The notes under the pieces: model-generated | Seen by the model: the letters and a program-made list of their open reading frames with translations, nothing else | Database searches by the model: none | Told to the model about the DNA's origin: nothing | From: Mycobacterium sp. ITM-2016-00316 | GTDB taxonomy: Bacteria; Actinomycetota; Actinomycetes; Mycobacteriales; Mycobacteriaceae | Assembly: GCF_002968335.2 (NCBI RefSeq) | Contig: NZ_CP134398.1 | Coordinates: 1-64,000, forward strand | Length of the DNA stretch: 64,000 nucleotides | Direction of reading: 5' to 3' | Position numbers and translations under genes: made by a program | Shown: positions 55,886 through 64,000 of the stretch, piece after piece | How positions within the stretch are numbered: the first letter of the stretch is position 1 | Layout of the letters: each line of letters starts with the position of its first letter

Positions 55886-58119
55886 CGACGAAGAAATTCA
55901 CCCCGATCATCAAGCGGGGGCCACGGCTCACGCCGGGCGAAATCAACATCACTCCACCGGATGACCTCGGAATCGACATCCCGCCCTCGGGCATCCAGAA
56001 GGCGTTGCCCTGGGTGATGGGCGGCGGGATGCTCGGGATGATCGGCATCATGATCTTCACCGGGATCCGGCAGCTGTCGCCCTACATGCTGATGATGCCG
56101 CTGATGATGATCATGGCGACCGTCGGCTTCATGGCCGGTGGCGGTCCGGGCGGCAAGCGGGTGCCCGAGATCAACGCCGACCGTAAGGAATACCTGCGCT
56201 ATCTGGCCGGCCTGCGTGCCCGGGTGACCACCTCGGCGGCCGCACAGGTGACGTTCTTCAACTACCACGCGCCACATCCCGAAGACCTGTTGTCGATCAT
56301 CGGGACCAACCGGCAGTGGTCGCGGCAGGCCAACGCCGACTTCTACGCCGCCGCCCGGATCGGTGTCGGCGCCGAGCCCGCGGTGGACCGGTTGCTCAAG
56401 CCCGCGGTGGGTGGTGAGCTGTCCGGGCCGTCGGGAGCACCGCAGCCCCACCTGGAGCCGGTGAGTCACATGTGGCTGATCAAGTTCCTGCGCACCCACG
56501 GACTGATCCACGACTGCCCGAAGCTGGTGCAGCTGAGGACCTTCCCCACCATCGCGATCGGTGGCGACGGCGAGCGCGCGGCGGGACTGCTGACCGCGAT
56601 GATCTGCCACCTGGCGGTCTTCCATCCGCCGGACCTGGTGCAGATCCGGGTGCTCACCGACAACCCGGAGGATCCGGACTGGACCTGGCTGAAATGGCTT
56701 CCGCACGTTCAGCATCAGACCGACACCGACGCGGCCGGGCCGACCCGGCTGGTCTTCACCCGCCCGGACGGTCTGTCCGATCTGACCGCGCGCGGGCCGC
56801 ACACCGCCGATGCCGCTCCCAGCGGGCCCTACGTCGTCGTGGTCGATCTGACGGGCGGCAAGGCGGGATTTCCGGTGGACGGCCGGGCCGGCGTCACCGT
56901 CATCACCCTCGGCAACCATCGCGGGTCGGCCTATCGGATCCGGCTGGACGCCGACGGCAGCGCCGACGACCGGCTGCCGAACCAGACGTTCCGGCTGGTG
57001 GTCAATGCGGCCGACCGCATGACGCCGGCGCAGGCCGGGCGGGTGGCCCGCAAGCTGGCCGGGTGGTCGATCACCGGGACGATCATCGACAAGAGCACCC
57101 GGGTGCAGAAGAAGGTCGCCACCGAATGGCATCAGCTGGTCGGTGCGCAGACGGTCGAGGAGGTGACGCCGTCGCGGTGGCGGATGTTCACCGACACCGA
57201 CCGCGACCGGTTGAAGATCCCGTTCGGTCACGAACTCAAGACCGGCGACATCATGCATCTCGACATCAAGGAAGGCGCCGAGTTCGGTGCCGGACCACAC
57301 GGCATGCTGATCGGCACGACGGGCTCCGGTAAGTCGGAATTCCTTCGCACGCTGATTCTTTCACTCGCCGCAACCCACCATCCCGATCAGGTGAACCTCC
57401 TGCTCACCGACTTCAAGGGCGGTTCGACATTTCTCGGCATGGAGAAGTTGCCCCACACCGCGGCGGTGGTGACCAACATGGAAGAGGAAGCCGAGTTGGT
57501 CAGCCGCATGGGCGAGGTGCTCTCCGGTGAACTCGACCGGCGGCAATCCATCCTGCGTCAGGCCGGTATCCAGGTCGGGGCGGCCGGTGCACTGTCCGGT
57601 GTGGCCGAATACGAGAAACACCGGGAACGTGGAGCAGATCTGGCGCCACTGCCCACCCTGTTCGTCGTGGTCGACGAGTTCGCCGAGCTGTTGCAGAATC
57701 ACCCGGACTTCATCGCGCTGTTCGACCGCATCTGCCGCGTCGGCCGGTCGCTGCGGGTGCACCTGCTGCTGGCGACCCAGTCGCTGAACACCGGCGGTGT
57801 CCGGATCGACAAGCTGGAACCCAACCTGACCTATCGAATTGCGCTGCGCACCACCAGCTCCGCCGAGTCCAAGGCGGTGATCGGGACTCCGGAGGCGCAG
57901 TACATCACCAACAAGGAGAGCGGTGTGGGCTTCTTGCGGGTCGGCATGGAGGACCCGGTGAAATTTCGCAGTGTCTACACCGGGACCAACTATCTTCCGG
58001 CTTCGGCGATCACCGCCGACGGCGACGTGGCCCCGCGGCCGCATGCACCCAGCCGGGTGCGGATCCAGCCGTTCACGGCCGCACCGATGATGGACGCGAC
58101 GGAGGTGACGTCGCGATGA
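55882..58119 (+). CDS. eccCa1: ESX-1 FtsK/SpoIIIE ATPase EccCa1
   Basis: EccC is the motor of type VII secretion; in ESX-1 it is split in two proteins. This 745-residue half has two N-terminal membrane helices (about 40-85), the DUF region and the first FtsK/SpoIIIE ATPase domain with Walker A GTTGSGKS at 478-485 and Walker [11 protein letters not shown]. It matches M. tuberculosis EccCa1 (747) in length. The start overlaps eccB1 and the stop overlaps eccCb1 by four bases each. EccCa1 and EccCb1 must associate to form the complete motor. Confidence 0.96.
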   Translation: MTTKKFTPIIKRGPRLTPGEINITPPDDLGIDIPPSGIQKALPWVMGGGMLGMIGIMIFTGIRQLSPYMLMMPLMMIMATVGFMAGGGPGGKRVPEINADRKEYLRYLAGLRARVTTSAAAQVTFFNYHAPHPEDLLSIIGTNRQWSRQANADFYAAARIGVGAEPAVDRLLKPAVGGELSGPSGAPQPHLEPVSHMWLIKFLRTHGLIHDCPKLVQLRTFPTIAIGGDGERAAGLLTAMICHLAVFHPPDLVQIRVLTDNPEDPDWTWLKWLPHVQHQTDTDAAGPTRLVFTRPDGLSDLTARGPHTADAAPSGPYVVVVDLTGGKAGFPVDGRAGVTVITLGNHRGSAYRIRLDADGSADDRLPNQTFRLVVNAADRMTPAQAGRVARKLAGWSITGTIIDKSTRVQKKVATEWHQLVGAQTVEEVTPSRWRMFTDTDRDRLKIPFGHELKTGDIMHLDIKEGAEFGAGPHGMLIGTTGSGKSEFLRTLILSLAATHHPDQVNLLLTDFKGGSTFLGMEKLPHTAAVVTNMEEEAELVSRMGEVLSGELDRRQSILRQAGIQVGAAGALSGVAEYEKHRERGADLAPLPTLFVVVDEFAELLQNHPDFIALFDRICRVGRSLRVHLLLATQSLNTGGVRIDKLEPNLTYRIALRTTSSAESKAVIGTPEAQYITNKESGVGFLRVGMEDPVKFRSVYTGTNYLPASAITADGDVAPRPHAPSRVRIQPFTAAPMMDATEVTSR

Positions 58120-59864
58120 CGACAGCAGAAGAGCCGCGCGTGCTGCGCGAGGTCGTGCTCGGCCAGCTGGCCACCGGCGAGGAACGCGCCTACAAGATGT
58201 GGTTGCCGCCGCTGACCGATCCGACGCCGGTGAACGAACTCGTGGAGCGGGATCAGGGTCAGCCCTTGCGCTTCGGTCTCGGCATCATGGACGAGCCGCG
58301 CCGGCACCGCCAGGAGGTGTGGGGCATCGACGTATCCGCGGCGGCGGGCAACATCGCGATCGGCGGGGCCCCACAGACGGGCAAATCGACATTCCTGCAG
58401 ACCCTGGTGCTTTCGGCGGCGGCCACCCACACCCCGCGCCAGGTCCAGTTCTACTGCATTGACCTCGGTGGCGGCGGCCTGATGTATCTGGAGGACCTGC
58501 CGCACGTCGGCGGGGTGGCCACCCGTTCCGAACCCGACCGGGTCAACCGGGCCGTCGCCGAGATGAAAGCCATACTGCGACAGCGGGAAGCGATGTTCAA
58601 GCAGTACCGCGTCGGCTCCATCGCGACCTATCGGCAGATGCGTGACGACCCCAACCATCCGGCGTCCGCCGATCCTTTCGGCGATGTGTTCCTGGTGATC
58701 GACGGCTGGCCCGCATTCGTGTCGGAATTCCCCGATCTGGAACCGGTGGTGCAGGATCTCGCCGGCCAGGGGCTCGCCTTCGGGGTGCACACCGTCATCT
58801 CCACGCCGCGCTGGACCGAGCTGAAGTCGCGGGTGCGTGACTATCTGGGCACCAAGGTCGAATTCCGCCTGGGCGACGTCAACGAGACCCAGGTCGACCG
58901 GATGACCCGGGACATTCCGGCGAACCGGCCGGGGCGCGCCATCTCGACGGAGAAGCATCACCTGATGATGGGTGTGCCCCGCCTCGATGGCGTGCACAGT
59001 GCGGCCGACATCGTCCCGGCCATCACCGCGGCGGTGGACCATATCGCCTCGCTGCACACCGACGAAGCTCCGCGGGTGCGGGTGCTGCCGGAGCGTATCC
59101 ACCTGCACGAACTGGATCCGGCTCCACCCGGCCCGGACGCCGATTACCGGACCAGATGGACGGTTCCGGTAGGCATTCGGGAATCCGATCTGTCGGTTGC
59201 CTACAACAGCATGTCGGTGACGCCGCATCTGCTGATCTTCGGCGCTCCGAAGTCGGGGAAGACGACGATCGCGGCTGCTGTGGCGCAGGCGATCTGCGCC
59301 CGCAACGACCCGACCCAGGTCCGGTTCATGCTGGCCGATTACCGGTCCGGTCTGCTGGACGCGGTACCGCAGAGCCACCTGCTCGACGCGGGCGCCGTCA
59401 ACCGCAACAGTGCCTCGCTGGATGAGTCGATCAAGGCGCTGGCCACCAACCTGAAGAAACGTCTGCCCCCACCTGACCTGACCACCGCTCAGCTGCGGGC
59501 CAGATCGTGGTGGACAGGGCCCGATGTGGTGCTGCTGGTCGACGACTGGCACATGATCGTGGCGGCCGGCGGAATGATCCCGCCGATGGCGCCGCTGGCC
59601 CCGCTGTTGCCGGCCTCCGCCGACATCGGCCTGCACGTCGTGGTGACCTGTCAGATGAGCCAGGCGCACCGGGCGACGATGGACAAGTTCGTCGGCGCCG
59701 CGTTCGGGGCGGGATCTCCGACCTTGTTCCTGTCCGGTGACAAGACGGAGTTCCCGTCGAGCCAGTTTAAGCTCAAGCGCAGACCTCCTGGCCAGGCACT
59801 TCTGGTGTCGCCGGACGGCAAGGAAGTGGTGCAGGCGGCCTATATCGACCCCCCCGAAGAATAA
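58116..59864 (+). CDS. eccCb1: ESX-1 FtsK/SpoIIIE ATPase EccCb1
   Basis: The second half of the split EccC motor, 582 residues, soluble. It carries two ATPase domains: Walker [10 protein letters not shown] at 83-91 and GAPKSGKT at 376-383, with Walker B VFLVIDGW and VVLLVDDW. The C-terminal domain binds the secretion signal of EsxB in M. tuberculosis. The second ATPase domain is followed by the end sequence [23 protein letters not shown]. Last gene of the tightly packed espG1-to-eccCb1 run, followed by a 178-base gap before pe35. Confidence 0.96.
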   Translation: MTTAEEPRVLREVVLGQLATGEERAYKMWLPPLTDPTPVNELVERDQGQPLRFGLGIMDEPRRHRQEVWGIDVSAAAGNIAIGGAPQTGKSTFLQTLVLSAAATHTPRQVQFYCIDLGGGGLMYLEDLPHVGGVATRSEPDRVNRAVAEMKAILRQREAMFKQYRVGSIATYRQMRDDPNHPASADPFGDVFLVIDGWPAFVSEFPDLEPVVQDLAGQGLAFGVHTVISTPRWTELKSRVRDYLGTKVEFRLGDVNETQVDRMTRDIPANRPGRAISTEKHHLMMGVPRLDGVHSAADIVPAITAAVDHIASLHTDEAPRVRVLPERIHLHELDPAPPGPDADYRTRWTVPVGIRESDLSVAYNSMSVTPHLLIFGAPKSGKTTIAAAVAQAICARNDPTQVRFMLADYRSGLLDAVPQSHLLDAGAVNRNSASLDESIKALATNLKKRLPPPDLTTAQLRARSWWTGPDVVLLVDDWHMIVAAGGMIPPMAPLAPLLPASADIGLHVVVTCQMSQAHRATMDKFVGAAFGAGSPTLFLSGDKTEFPSSQFKLKRRPPGQALLVSPDGKEVVQAAYIDPPEE

Positions 59865-60042
59865 GTGTGTCGAGCACCCCCAAACCGCGGTTAGTATGGA
59901 ATCTGAGCCGCTCAGCAAAATTGACGGCAACGCGCTAGCAAATGAGTCGGGGGAACGATTCTGATGCGACGGAGCAACAGCTGCGTCCCCCCTTTACAGG
60001 AGCCTTTCCAGCACGTTTGGAATCTGTGAGGAGGATCTGCAC

Positions 60043-60339
60043 ATGCAACCGCTGCAACACAATCCCGGGGTTCTGGGTATCGGTAATCAGGTCATCGCAA
60101 ACGGTTCGCGCGGTCTGGCGACCGGGACGGCCGCGACCACGGAGGCCGCCGCCCTGATCCCGGCCGGTGCCGAGGAGGTTTCGGCGCAGGCCGTGATGGC
60201 ATTCGCCAGCGAAAGCGTCCAGATGGCTGCGCTGAATGCCTTTGCGCAGCAGGAGTTGGCCCGCACCGGAGCGGCCTACCTGGAGGCTTCCGGGATCTAC
60301 ACGACGGTGGACGCCGAGTCGGCTGCCACGCTTTCCTGA
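60043..60339 (+). CDS. pe35: PE family protein PE35
   Basis: A 98-residue PE-domain protein that pairs with PPE68 and is exported by ESX-1. The fold is a helical hairpin with conserved IPAGAEEVSAQAVMAFASES. The typical Pro-Glu near residue 8 is absent (NPGV here). The C-terminus has the secretion signal Tyr86-x-x-x-Asp90 (YTTVD). GGAGGA lies ten bases before the ATG. The 178 bases before the gene include TAGTAT (59892-59897), which may be its -10, without a clear -35. Confidence 0.93.
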   Translation: MQPLQHNPGVLGIGNQVIANGSRGLATGTAATTEAAALIPAGAEEVSAQAVMAFASESVQMAALNAFAQQELARTGAAYLEASGIYTTVDAESAATLS

Positions 60340-60381
60340 CCGGTATTCCGCCGTCCTCGACGAGACTGGGTCCAGCAAACT

Positions 60382-61725
60382 ATGACGACGGTACCCGCAA
60401 TTGTGCCGATGCTGTATGCGGCATTGCCACCGGAGGTCAACACCGGCCGATTGATGGCCGGTGCCGGTGCTGCGCCCATGTACCAGGCGGCGGCTGCCTG
60501 GGAGATGTTGTCCATCGCCATGGAGACCCAGGCAGAGGAGTTGTCGGCGAGCCTGGCGTCACTGGCGGGGTCATGGCAGGGCGGGGCCAGCGAGCGGGCG
60601 ATCTCGTCGACCATGCCGATGGTGGTGTGGCTCCGGACCAGCGCTCTGCAGGCCCAGAAGCGGGCCATGCAGGCCATCGCGCAGGCAAACTCCTATTTGC
60701 TGGCGATGGCGGTCACACCACCGCTCGTCGAGATCGAGATGAATCACGTCACCCACGCGGTGCTGGAGGCGACCAACTTCCTCGGGGTGAATGCCGTGCC
60801 GATCGGCGTCAACGAGTTCGACTATTTCGTGCGGATGTGGACGCAGGCGGCCGTGGCGATGCACGGGTACCAGTTGGAGACGGCCGCGAACACCGTTTTC
60901 GAGCCGATCGCGCCACTGAAACCCATGGTGATGCCGGGCGTCGGTGAGGCCACTCTCGGCATGGCCACCGGTCGGATCGCGGCGACGCTGCCCGGTTCGG
61001 TCATGCGCGAGATGGCGTTCGGACACGTCGCGGCCCAGGCTTCGGTGGAATCCGCCGGCCTGCATGCCGGTCGCGCCGCCGCACAGGCGAACTTCTCATC
61101 GGTCGCGGCGCAGAGCCAGTCGCGCAAGGCGGAGAACACCGCGCAGCAGGCCCAGGGCGAGCCCGAGCAGCTGATGCAAGGTGTGCAGCAGGGCGCGCAG
61201 ATGGGTATGCAGCTCGGTTCGCAACTGGGTTCCATGGCGATGCAGGCGCCCCAGCAGATGATGCAGACCGTGACCCAACCGATGCAGCAGCTGGTTTCCC
61301 CGCTGCAGCAGGTCAGCTCCATGTTCGGTCAGATGGGCTCCGGCGGCATGAACCACGGGGCGCAGTTCGGGTTGATGGGGGCGAGCCCGTTCTCGAACCA
61401 CCCGCTGGCCGGCGGGACGGGACCGGCTTCCGGCGCGGGCCTGGTGCGCGCAGCGTCGCTGCCGGGCGCGGGCGGCACGCTGGCGAGCACGCCGTTGATG
61501 AACAGCCTGATCGCCCAGCCGGCAGCCGGCGCCGCGGTACCGACCGGTGCGGCTGCCGGCGGGGCCGGCGCGGGACTGGCGCCGGTGGGCGCCGGGGCCG
61601 GTGGCGCCCCGATGGGCGGCATGGGCAGTGCGGGCAAGCGGGGCGGCAACAGGCAGAGTCTCGCGGCGCCGTCCCAGTTGGCCCACGATCTGGGCGAAGA
61701 CGAAGAAGAAGATGATGACTGGTGA
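60382..61725 (+). CDS. ppe68: PPE family protein PPE68
   Basis: A 447-residue PPE protein. The PPE domain (about 1-175) begins MTTVPAIVPMLYAALPPEVNTGRLMAG, with PPE at 16-18, the WxG motif in AGSWQGG and ASYLLAMAVTPP-like helices. The C-terminal region (about 250-447) is rich in Gln, Met, Gly and Ala, with repeated GMQLGSQLG and QQLVSPLQQ segments, and an acidic tail DLGEDEEEDDD. M. tuberculosis PPE68 is about 368, so this one has a longer C-terminus. It lies between pe35 and esxBA, the standard order. EspG1 should bind the PE35-PPE68 pair. Confidence 0.94.
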   Translation: MTTVPAIVPMLYAALPPEVNTGRLMAGAGAAPMYQAAAAWEMLSIAMETQAEELSASLASLAGSWQGGASERAISSTMPMVVWLRTSALQAQKRAMQAIAQANSYLLAMAVTPPLVEIEMNHVTHAVLEATNFLGVNAVPIGVNEFDYFVRMWTQAAVAMHGYQLETAANTVFEPIAPLKPMVMPGVGEATLGMATGRIAATLPGSVMREMAFGHVAAQASVESAGLHAGRAAAQANFSSVAAQSQSRKAENTAQQAQGEPEQLMQGVQQGAQMGMQLGSQLGSMAMQAPQQMMQTVTQPMQQLVSPLQQVSSMFGQMGSGGMNHGAQFGLMGASPFSNHPLAGGTGPASGAGLVRAASLPGAGGTLASTPLMNSLIAQPAAGAAVPTGAAAGGAGAGLAPVGAGAGGAPMGGMGSAGKRGGNRQSLAAPSQLAHDLGEDEEEDDDW

Positions 61726-61816
61726 ATCATCCACCAACACAAGACTTCCCGGCCGAGGGGGCTGGAAGACTCGCCATCCGTGGTGAGGACACAGGAAAAC
61801 AGGAAGAGTACCGAGC

Positions 61817-62119
61817 ATGGCACAGATGAATACAGATGCCGCTGTCCTCGCCAAGGAGGCAGCCCATTTCGAGACCATCTCCACAGAGCTGAAGACCGTC
61901 ATCGGCCAGGTCGAGTCCACTGGTGGGGCTTTGGCCGCCCAGATGGTCGGTCAGGCAGGCACCGCCGGGCAGGCCGCACTTCTGCGCTTCCACGAGGCCG
62001 CCATCCGCCAGGTCCAGGAGCTCAACGACATCACCCAGAACATCCAGACCTCGGGTACGCAGTACACCACAGCAGATGACGACCAGGCCGCAAACCTGTC
62101 GTCCGCGATGAACCTCTGA
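61817..62119 (+). CDS. esxB: ESAT-6-like protein EsxB (CFP-10 homologue)
   Basis: EsxB forms a heterodimer with EsxA and carries the secretion signal recognised by EccCb1. The 100-residue helical hairpin has a turn AAQMVGQAG in which Met43-Val44-Gly45 stand where M. tuberculosis CFP-10 has Trp43-Arg-Gly, so the WXG tryptophan is missing. The export signal Tyr83-x-x-x-Asp87 in TQYTTADDDQ is intact. esxA follows 29 bases later. Gene order and similarity leave little doubt. Confidence 0.96.
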   Translation: MAQMNTDAAVLAKEAAHFETISTELKTVIGQVESTGGALAAQMVGQAGTAGQAALLRFHEAAIRQVQELNDITQNIQTSGTQYTTADDDQAANLSSAMNL

Positions 62120-62148
62120 TCCCGAGAAGCCACAGAAGGAGATAACAC

Positions 62149-62436
62149 ATGAGCAACCAGGTTTGGGAATTCGGCGGGATCGAAGGATCCGCCGGCGAGA
62201 TCGACGGTTATGTCGCACGCACTCAGGGTCTGCTGGACGAGGGCAAGGCCTCGCTCGCATCGTTGGCCGCAGTGTGGGGTGGTTCCGGCTCGGAGGCCTA
62301 TCAGGCCGTACAGGCGCGATGGGACAGCACCTCGGCGGAACTGAACGCCGCGTTGCAGAACCTCGCAGCGACCATCCGGGATTCCGGCCAGAACATGTTC
62401 CAGGTCGAGCAGGGTGTCACCGGGATGTTCATCTAG
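62149..62436 (+). CDS. esxA: ESAT-6 homologue EsxA
   Basis: EsxA is the partner of EsxB, secreted by ESX-1; in pathogens it damages phagosomal membranes, in M. smegmatis the locus affects conjugation. The 95-residue protein has the WXG motif intact as Trp43-Gly44-Gly45 in [12 protein letters not shown] and the helical hairpin of the family. The ATG at 62149 has AGAAGGAGAT upstream. A perfect 12-base hairpin follows the stop at 62450. Confidence 0.97.
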   Translation: MSNQVWEFGGIEGSAGEIDGYVARTQGLLDEGKASLASLAAVWGGSGSEAYQAVQARWDSTSAELNAALQNLAATIRDSGQNMFQVEQGVTGMFI

Positions 62437-62449
62437 CACGACGGCGCGA

Positions 62450-62487
62450 GGGGTGGGCGGACCAGCCTTCGGGCGTCCGCCCACCCC
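62450..62487 (+). terminator. Hairpin between esxA and espI
   Basis: GGGGTGGGCGGA (62450-62461) pairs perfectly over 12 bases with TCCGCCCACCCC (62476-62487) around a 14-base loop. No T tract follows. It lies 13 bases after the esxA stop and 37 before espI, so it may reduce readthrough or protect the esxBA transcript end. Confidence 0.7.
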
Positions 62488-62524
62488 GTGCGTACCGGCA
62501 ACAGAACGACTTTGAGAGGTGCCT

Positions 62525-63946
62525 ATGTCGGCCGACTATGACCGGCTGTTCCATTCCTCCGGTGCGTCCGACGCCGCCGACGAGGAAACCGCGGCCCACC
62601 GCGAATCCACGCCCCCGATGCCGGTCAACGCATCCGGTTCCGGCGCAGGCGGTTCGGGCTATACCGGAGAGCACGCCGCCCCACCGATGCCGATCGCGCC
62701 GACACAGACGTCGACGGCTCCGCCAACCGCGGCGCCACCGCCGCGGCCGAGCGAGGTCACCAGCCAGATTCCGGTGACGCCCTCGACCGGGCCGCAGCGG
62801 GTACAGAACGGGTTGTTGCGCACCCCGCAGGCCAACCCCGGCGCCGGGGCGCGGTTCGAGCAGCAGTACGCCGCTCCCGCGCCGCAGCAGCGCTCGGCTC
62901 CCGCACCCGCCCCCAGCCAGCACTTCAACGAGGCGCCGGAAACTGCGTGGTCCCAGGCCAATGCCCCGGCTCCGACCGGGCAGCCCGCACCCACGTCGGC
63001 GGCCACCATCGGCAACCATCGCGCGATCGACGCGCTGTCCCACGTCGGGGTGCGCTCCGCGGTGAAGATGCCGTCGCAACGTGGATGGCGGCACTGGCTC
63101 TACATGTTCACCCGCATCAACATGGGCCCGTCACCGGACGAGATCTACGAGATGGACCTGCAGGCCCGTGTCCGCCGGAATGCCAGGGACTCCTACCAGA
63201 TCGGCGTGTTCGGCCTCAAGGGCGGAGTCGGAAAGACCGCCGTCACGGTGGCGCTGGGTTCGGCGCTCAGCCGGGTCCGCGGTGACCGTATCCTGGCCAT
63301 CGACGCCGACCCGGACGGCGGTAACCTCGCCGATCGCGCCGGCAGGCAGTCGGCGGCCACGGTATCGGATCTGCTGTCGGACAAGGAGTTGTCCCGGTAC
63401 AACGATATCCGCGCCTACACCAGCATGAACGCGGCGAATCTCGAGGTGCTGTCCTCCGAGGAGTACAGCGCCGCCCGGCGCGAGTTCAACGACGACGACT
63501 GGAGAGCTGCCGTCGGTGTGGTGTCCCGGTACTACAACCTGGTGTTGGCGGATTGCGGCGCGGGTCTGTTCACCCCGTCCTCGCGCGGGGTGCTGTCCAC
63601 GGTGTCGGGCATGGTGATCGTGGCCAGCGCATCGATCGACGGGGCCCGCCAGGCCGCGGTGACGATGGACTGGTTGCGCCAGAACGGATATCAGGATCTG
63701 CTGGGCCGGTCCTGTGTGGTCATCAACCACGTCACCCCGGGTAAGACCAATATCGACGTCGATGATCTGGTGCAGCAGTTCGAGCGCCACATCGCGCCCG
63801 GCCGGGTGGTGGTGCTGCCCTGGGACAAGCACATCGCCGCGGGCACCGAGATCCAGCTGGACCTGCTCGGCCAGACCTTCCAGCGCCGAATCCTGGAACT
63901 GGCAGCCTCGCTGTCCGATGACTTCGACCGGCTCGAACGGCGTTGA
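62525..63946 (+). CDS. espI: ESX-1 secretion-associated MinD-like ATPase EspI
   Basis: A 473-residue protein with a Pro/Ala/Ser-rich disordered N-terminus (about 1-165), the linker INMGPSPDEIYEMDLQARVRR and a deviant Walker A GLKGGVGKT at 230-238, followed by a MinD-type domain, ILAIDADPDGGNLADRAG and VLADCGAG. In M. tuberculosis EspI (666 residues) was reported to limit ESX-1 secretion when ATP falls; this one is shorter, chiefly in the N-terminal part. ATG at 62525 is preferred over GTG at 62519 because GAGAGG lies six bases before it. The stop is followed by eccD1. Confidence 0.93.
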   Translation: MSADYDRLFHSSGASDAADEETAAHRESTPPMPVNASGSGAGGSGYTGEHAAPPMPIAPTQTSTAPPTAAPPPRPSEVTSQIPVTPSTGPQRVQNGLLRTPQANPGAGARFEQQYAAPAPQQRSAPAPAPSQHFNEAPETAWSQANAPAPTGQPAPTSAATIGNHRAIDALSHVGVRSAVKMPSQRGWRHWLYMFTRINMGPSPDEIYEMDLQARVRRNARDSYQIGVFGLKGGVGKTAVTVALGSALSRVRGDRILAIDADPDGGNLADRAGRQSAATVSDLLSDKELSRYNDIRAYTSMNAANLEVLSSEEYSAARREFNDDDWRAAVGVVSRYYNLVLADCGAGLFTPSSRGVLSTVSGMVIVASASIDGARQAAVTMDWLRQNGYQDLLGRSCVVINHVTPGKTNIDVDDLVQQFERHIAPGRVVVLPWDKHIAAGTEIQLDLLGQTFQRRILELAASLSDDFDRLERR

Positions 63947-63957
63947 CCGCCACCGCC

Positions 63958-64000
63958 ATGTCGTCGGGGCCGTCGGCCGTCACTCCGGGCCGGCCGTCGA
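63958..64000 (+). CDS. eccD1: ESX-1 membrane component EccD1, 5' end only
   Basis: The window ends 14 codons into a frame starting ATG at 63958 (MSSGPSAVTPGRPS); a TTG at 63943, overlapping the espI stop, is an alternative start in the same frame. In ESX-1 loci eccD1, which encodes an 11-helix channel protein, follows espI, and its N-terminus is likewise Ala/Pro/Ser-rich. The call rests on position and reading frame; too little sequence is present to show a domain. Confidence 0.55.
   Translation, partial: MSSGPSAVTPGRPS

Noticed and set aside
55567..57300. Long antisense frame of about 577 codons across eccB1/eccCa1
   Set aside because: Its translation is rich in Arg, Gly, His and Gln, as expected from the complement of GC-rich genes, and the ESX-1 genes beneath are certain.
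59896..59964. A 22-codon ORF (MESEPLSKIDGNALANESGERF) between eccCb1 and pe35
   Set aside because: It has no ribosome-binding site and overlaps the likely -10 of pe35; it continues a shadow frame of eccCb1.

Overview
The window is the replication-origin region of a fast-growing mycobacterium (Mycolicibacterium type). The evidence is the order dnaA, oriC, dnaN, gnd, recF, a DUF721 gene, gyrB, gyrA, the high GC content, mycobacterium-specific genes (cwsA, crgA, the pknB-to-fhaA cluster, furA-katG, whiB6) and an ESX-1 type VII secretion locus close to dnaA, as in M. smegmatis. Position 1 is the first base of dnaA. Names rest on recognised motifs and on recall of M. tuberculosis homologues; no database search was run.

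Region 1 (1-12.0 kb) is replication and topology: dnaA (TTG start), an origin with a perfect DnaA box and several degenerate ones, dnaN, gnd, recF, a DUF721 gene, gyrB, gyrA (no intein), a DUF3566 membrane protein, then tRNA-Ile and tRNA-Ala with a 34-codon ORF between them. A sulfatase gene separates tRNA-Ala from cwsA.

Region 2 (14.4-27.7 kb) is growth and division: cwsA, ppiA, a PH-domain membrane protein, crgA, a DUF881 protein, trpG, then the minus-strand operon fhaA-fhaB-pstP-rodA-pbpA-pknA-pknB. Its last six genes are joined by 4-base overlaps. It couples Ser/Thr kinases and their phosphatase to the SEDS/PBP elongation machinery. tRNA-Leu(CAG) closes the block.

Region 3 (27.9-48.2 kb) is accessory: a MarR-controlled phenolic acid decarboxylase with an alpha/beta hydrolase; a lipoprotein overlapping a large hydrolase with a WXG100-like N-terminus; a secreted PE-PPE-domain hydrolase; a GNAT enzyme overlapping a GGDEF protein; a long Ig-like repeat surface protein; a SIMPL-domain protein; a secreted lipase; furA-katG; a DUF808 membrane protein; a TetR/enoyl-CoA hydratase pair with a strong palindromic operator; a PPOX flavoprotein, thioesterase, GNAT, pirin and a small secreted protein.

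Region 4 (48.2-64.0 kb) is the ESX-1 locus: whiB6, a protein with helix-turn-helix-like segments at both ends, a minus-strand EspI-like ATPase, a 24-codon leader ORF, espG1, espH, eccA1, eccB1, eccCa1, eccCb1, pe35, ppe68, esxB, esxA, espI and the first codons of eccD1. EspG and EccA handle the PE/PPE substrates, EccB/EccC/EccD build the membrane channel and its motor, and EsxA/EsxB with PE35/PPE68 are secreted. No espE or espF lies between whiB6 and espG1. I saw no insertion sequence, prophage or CRISPR array.
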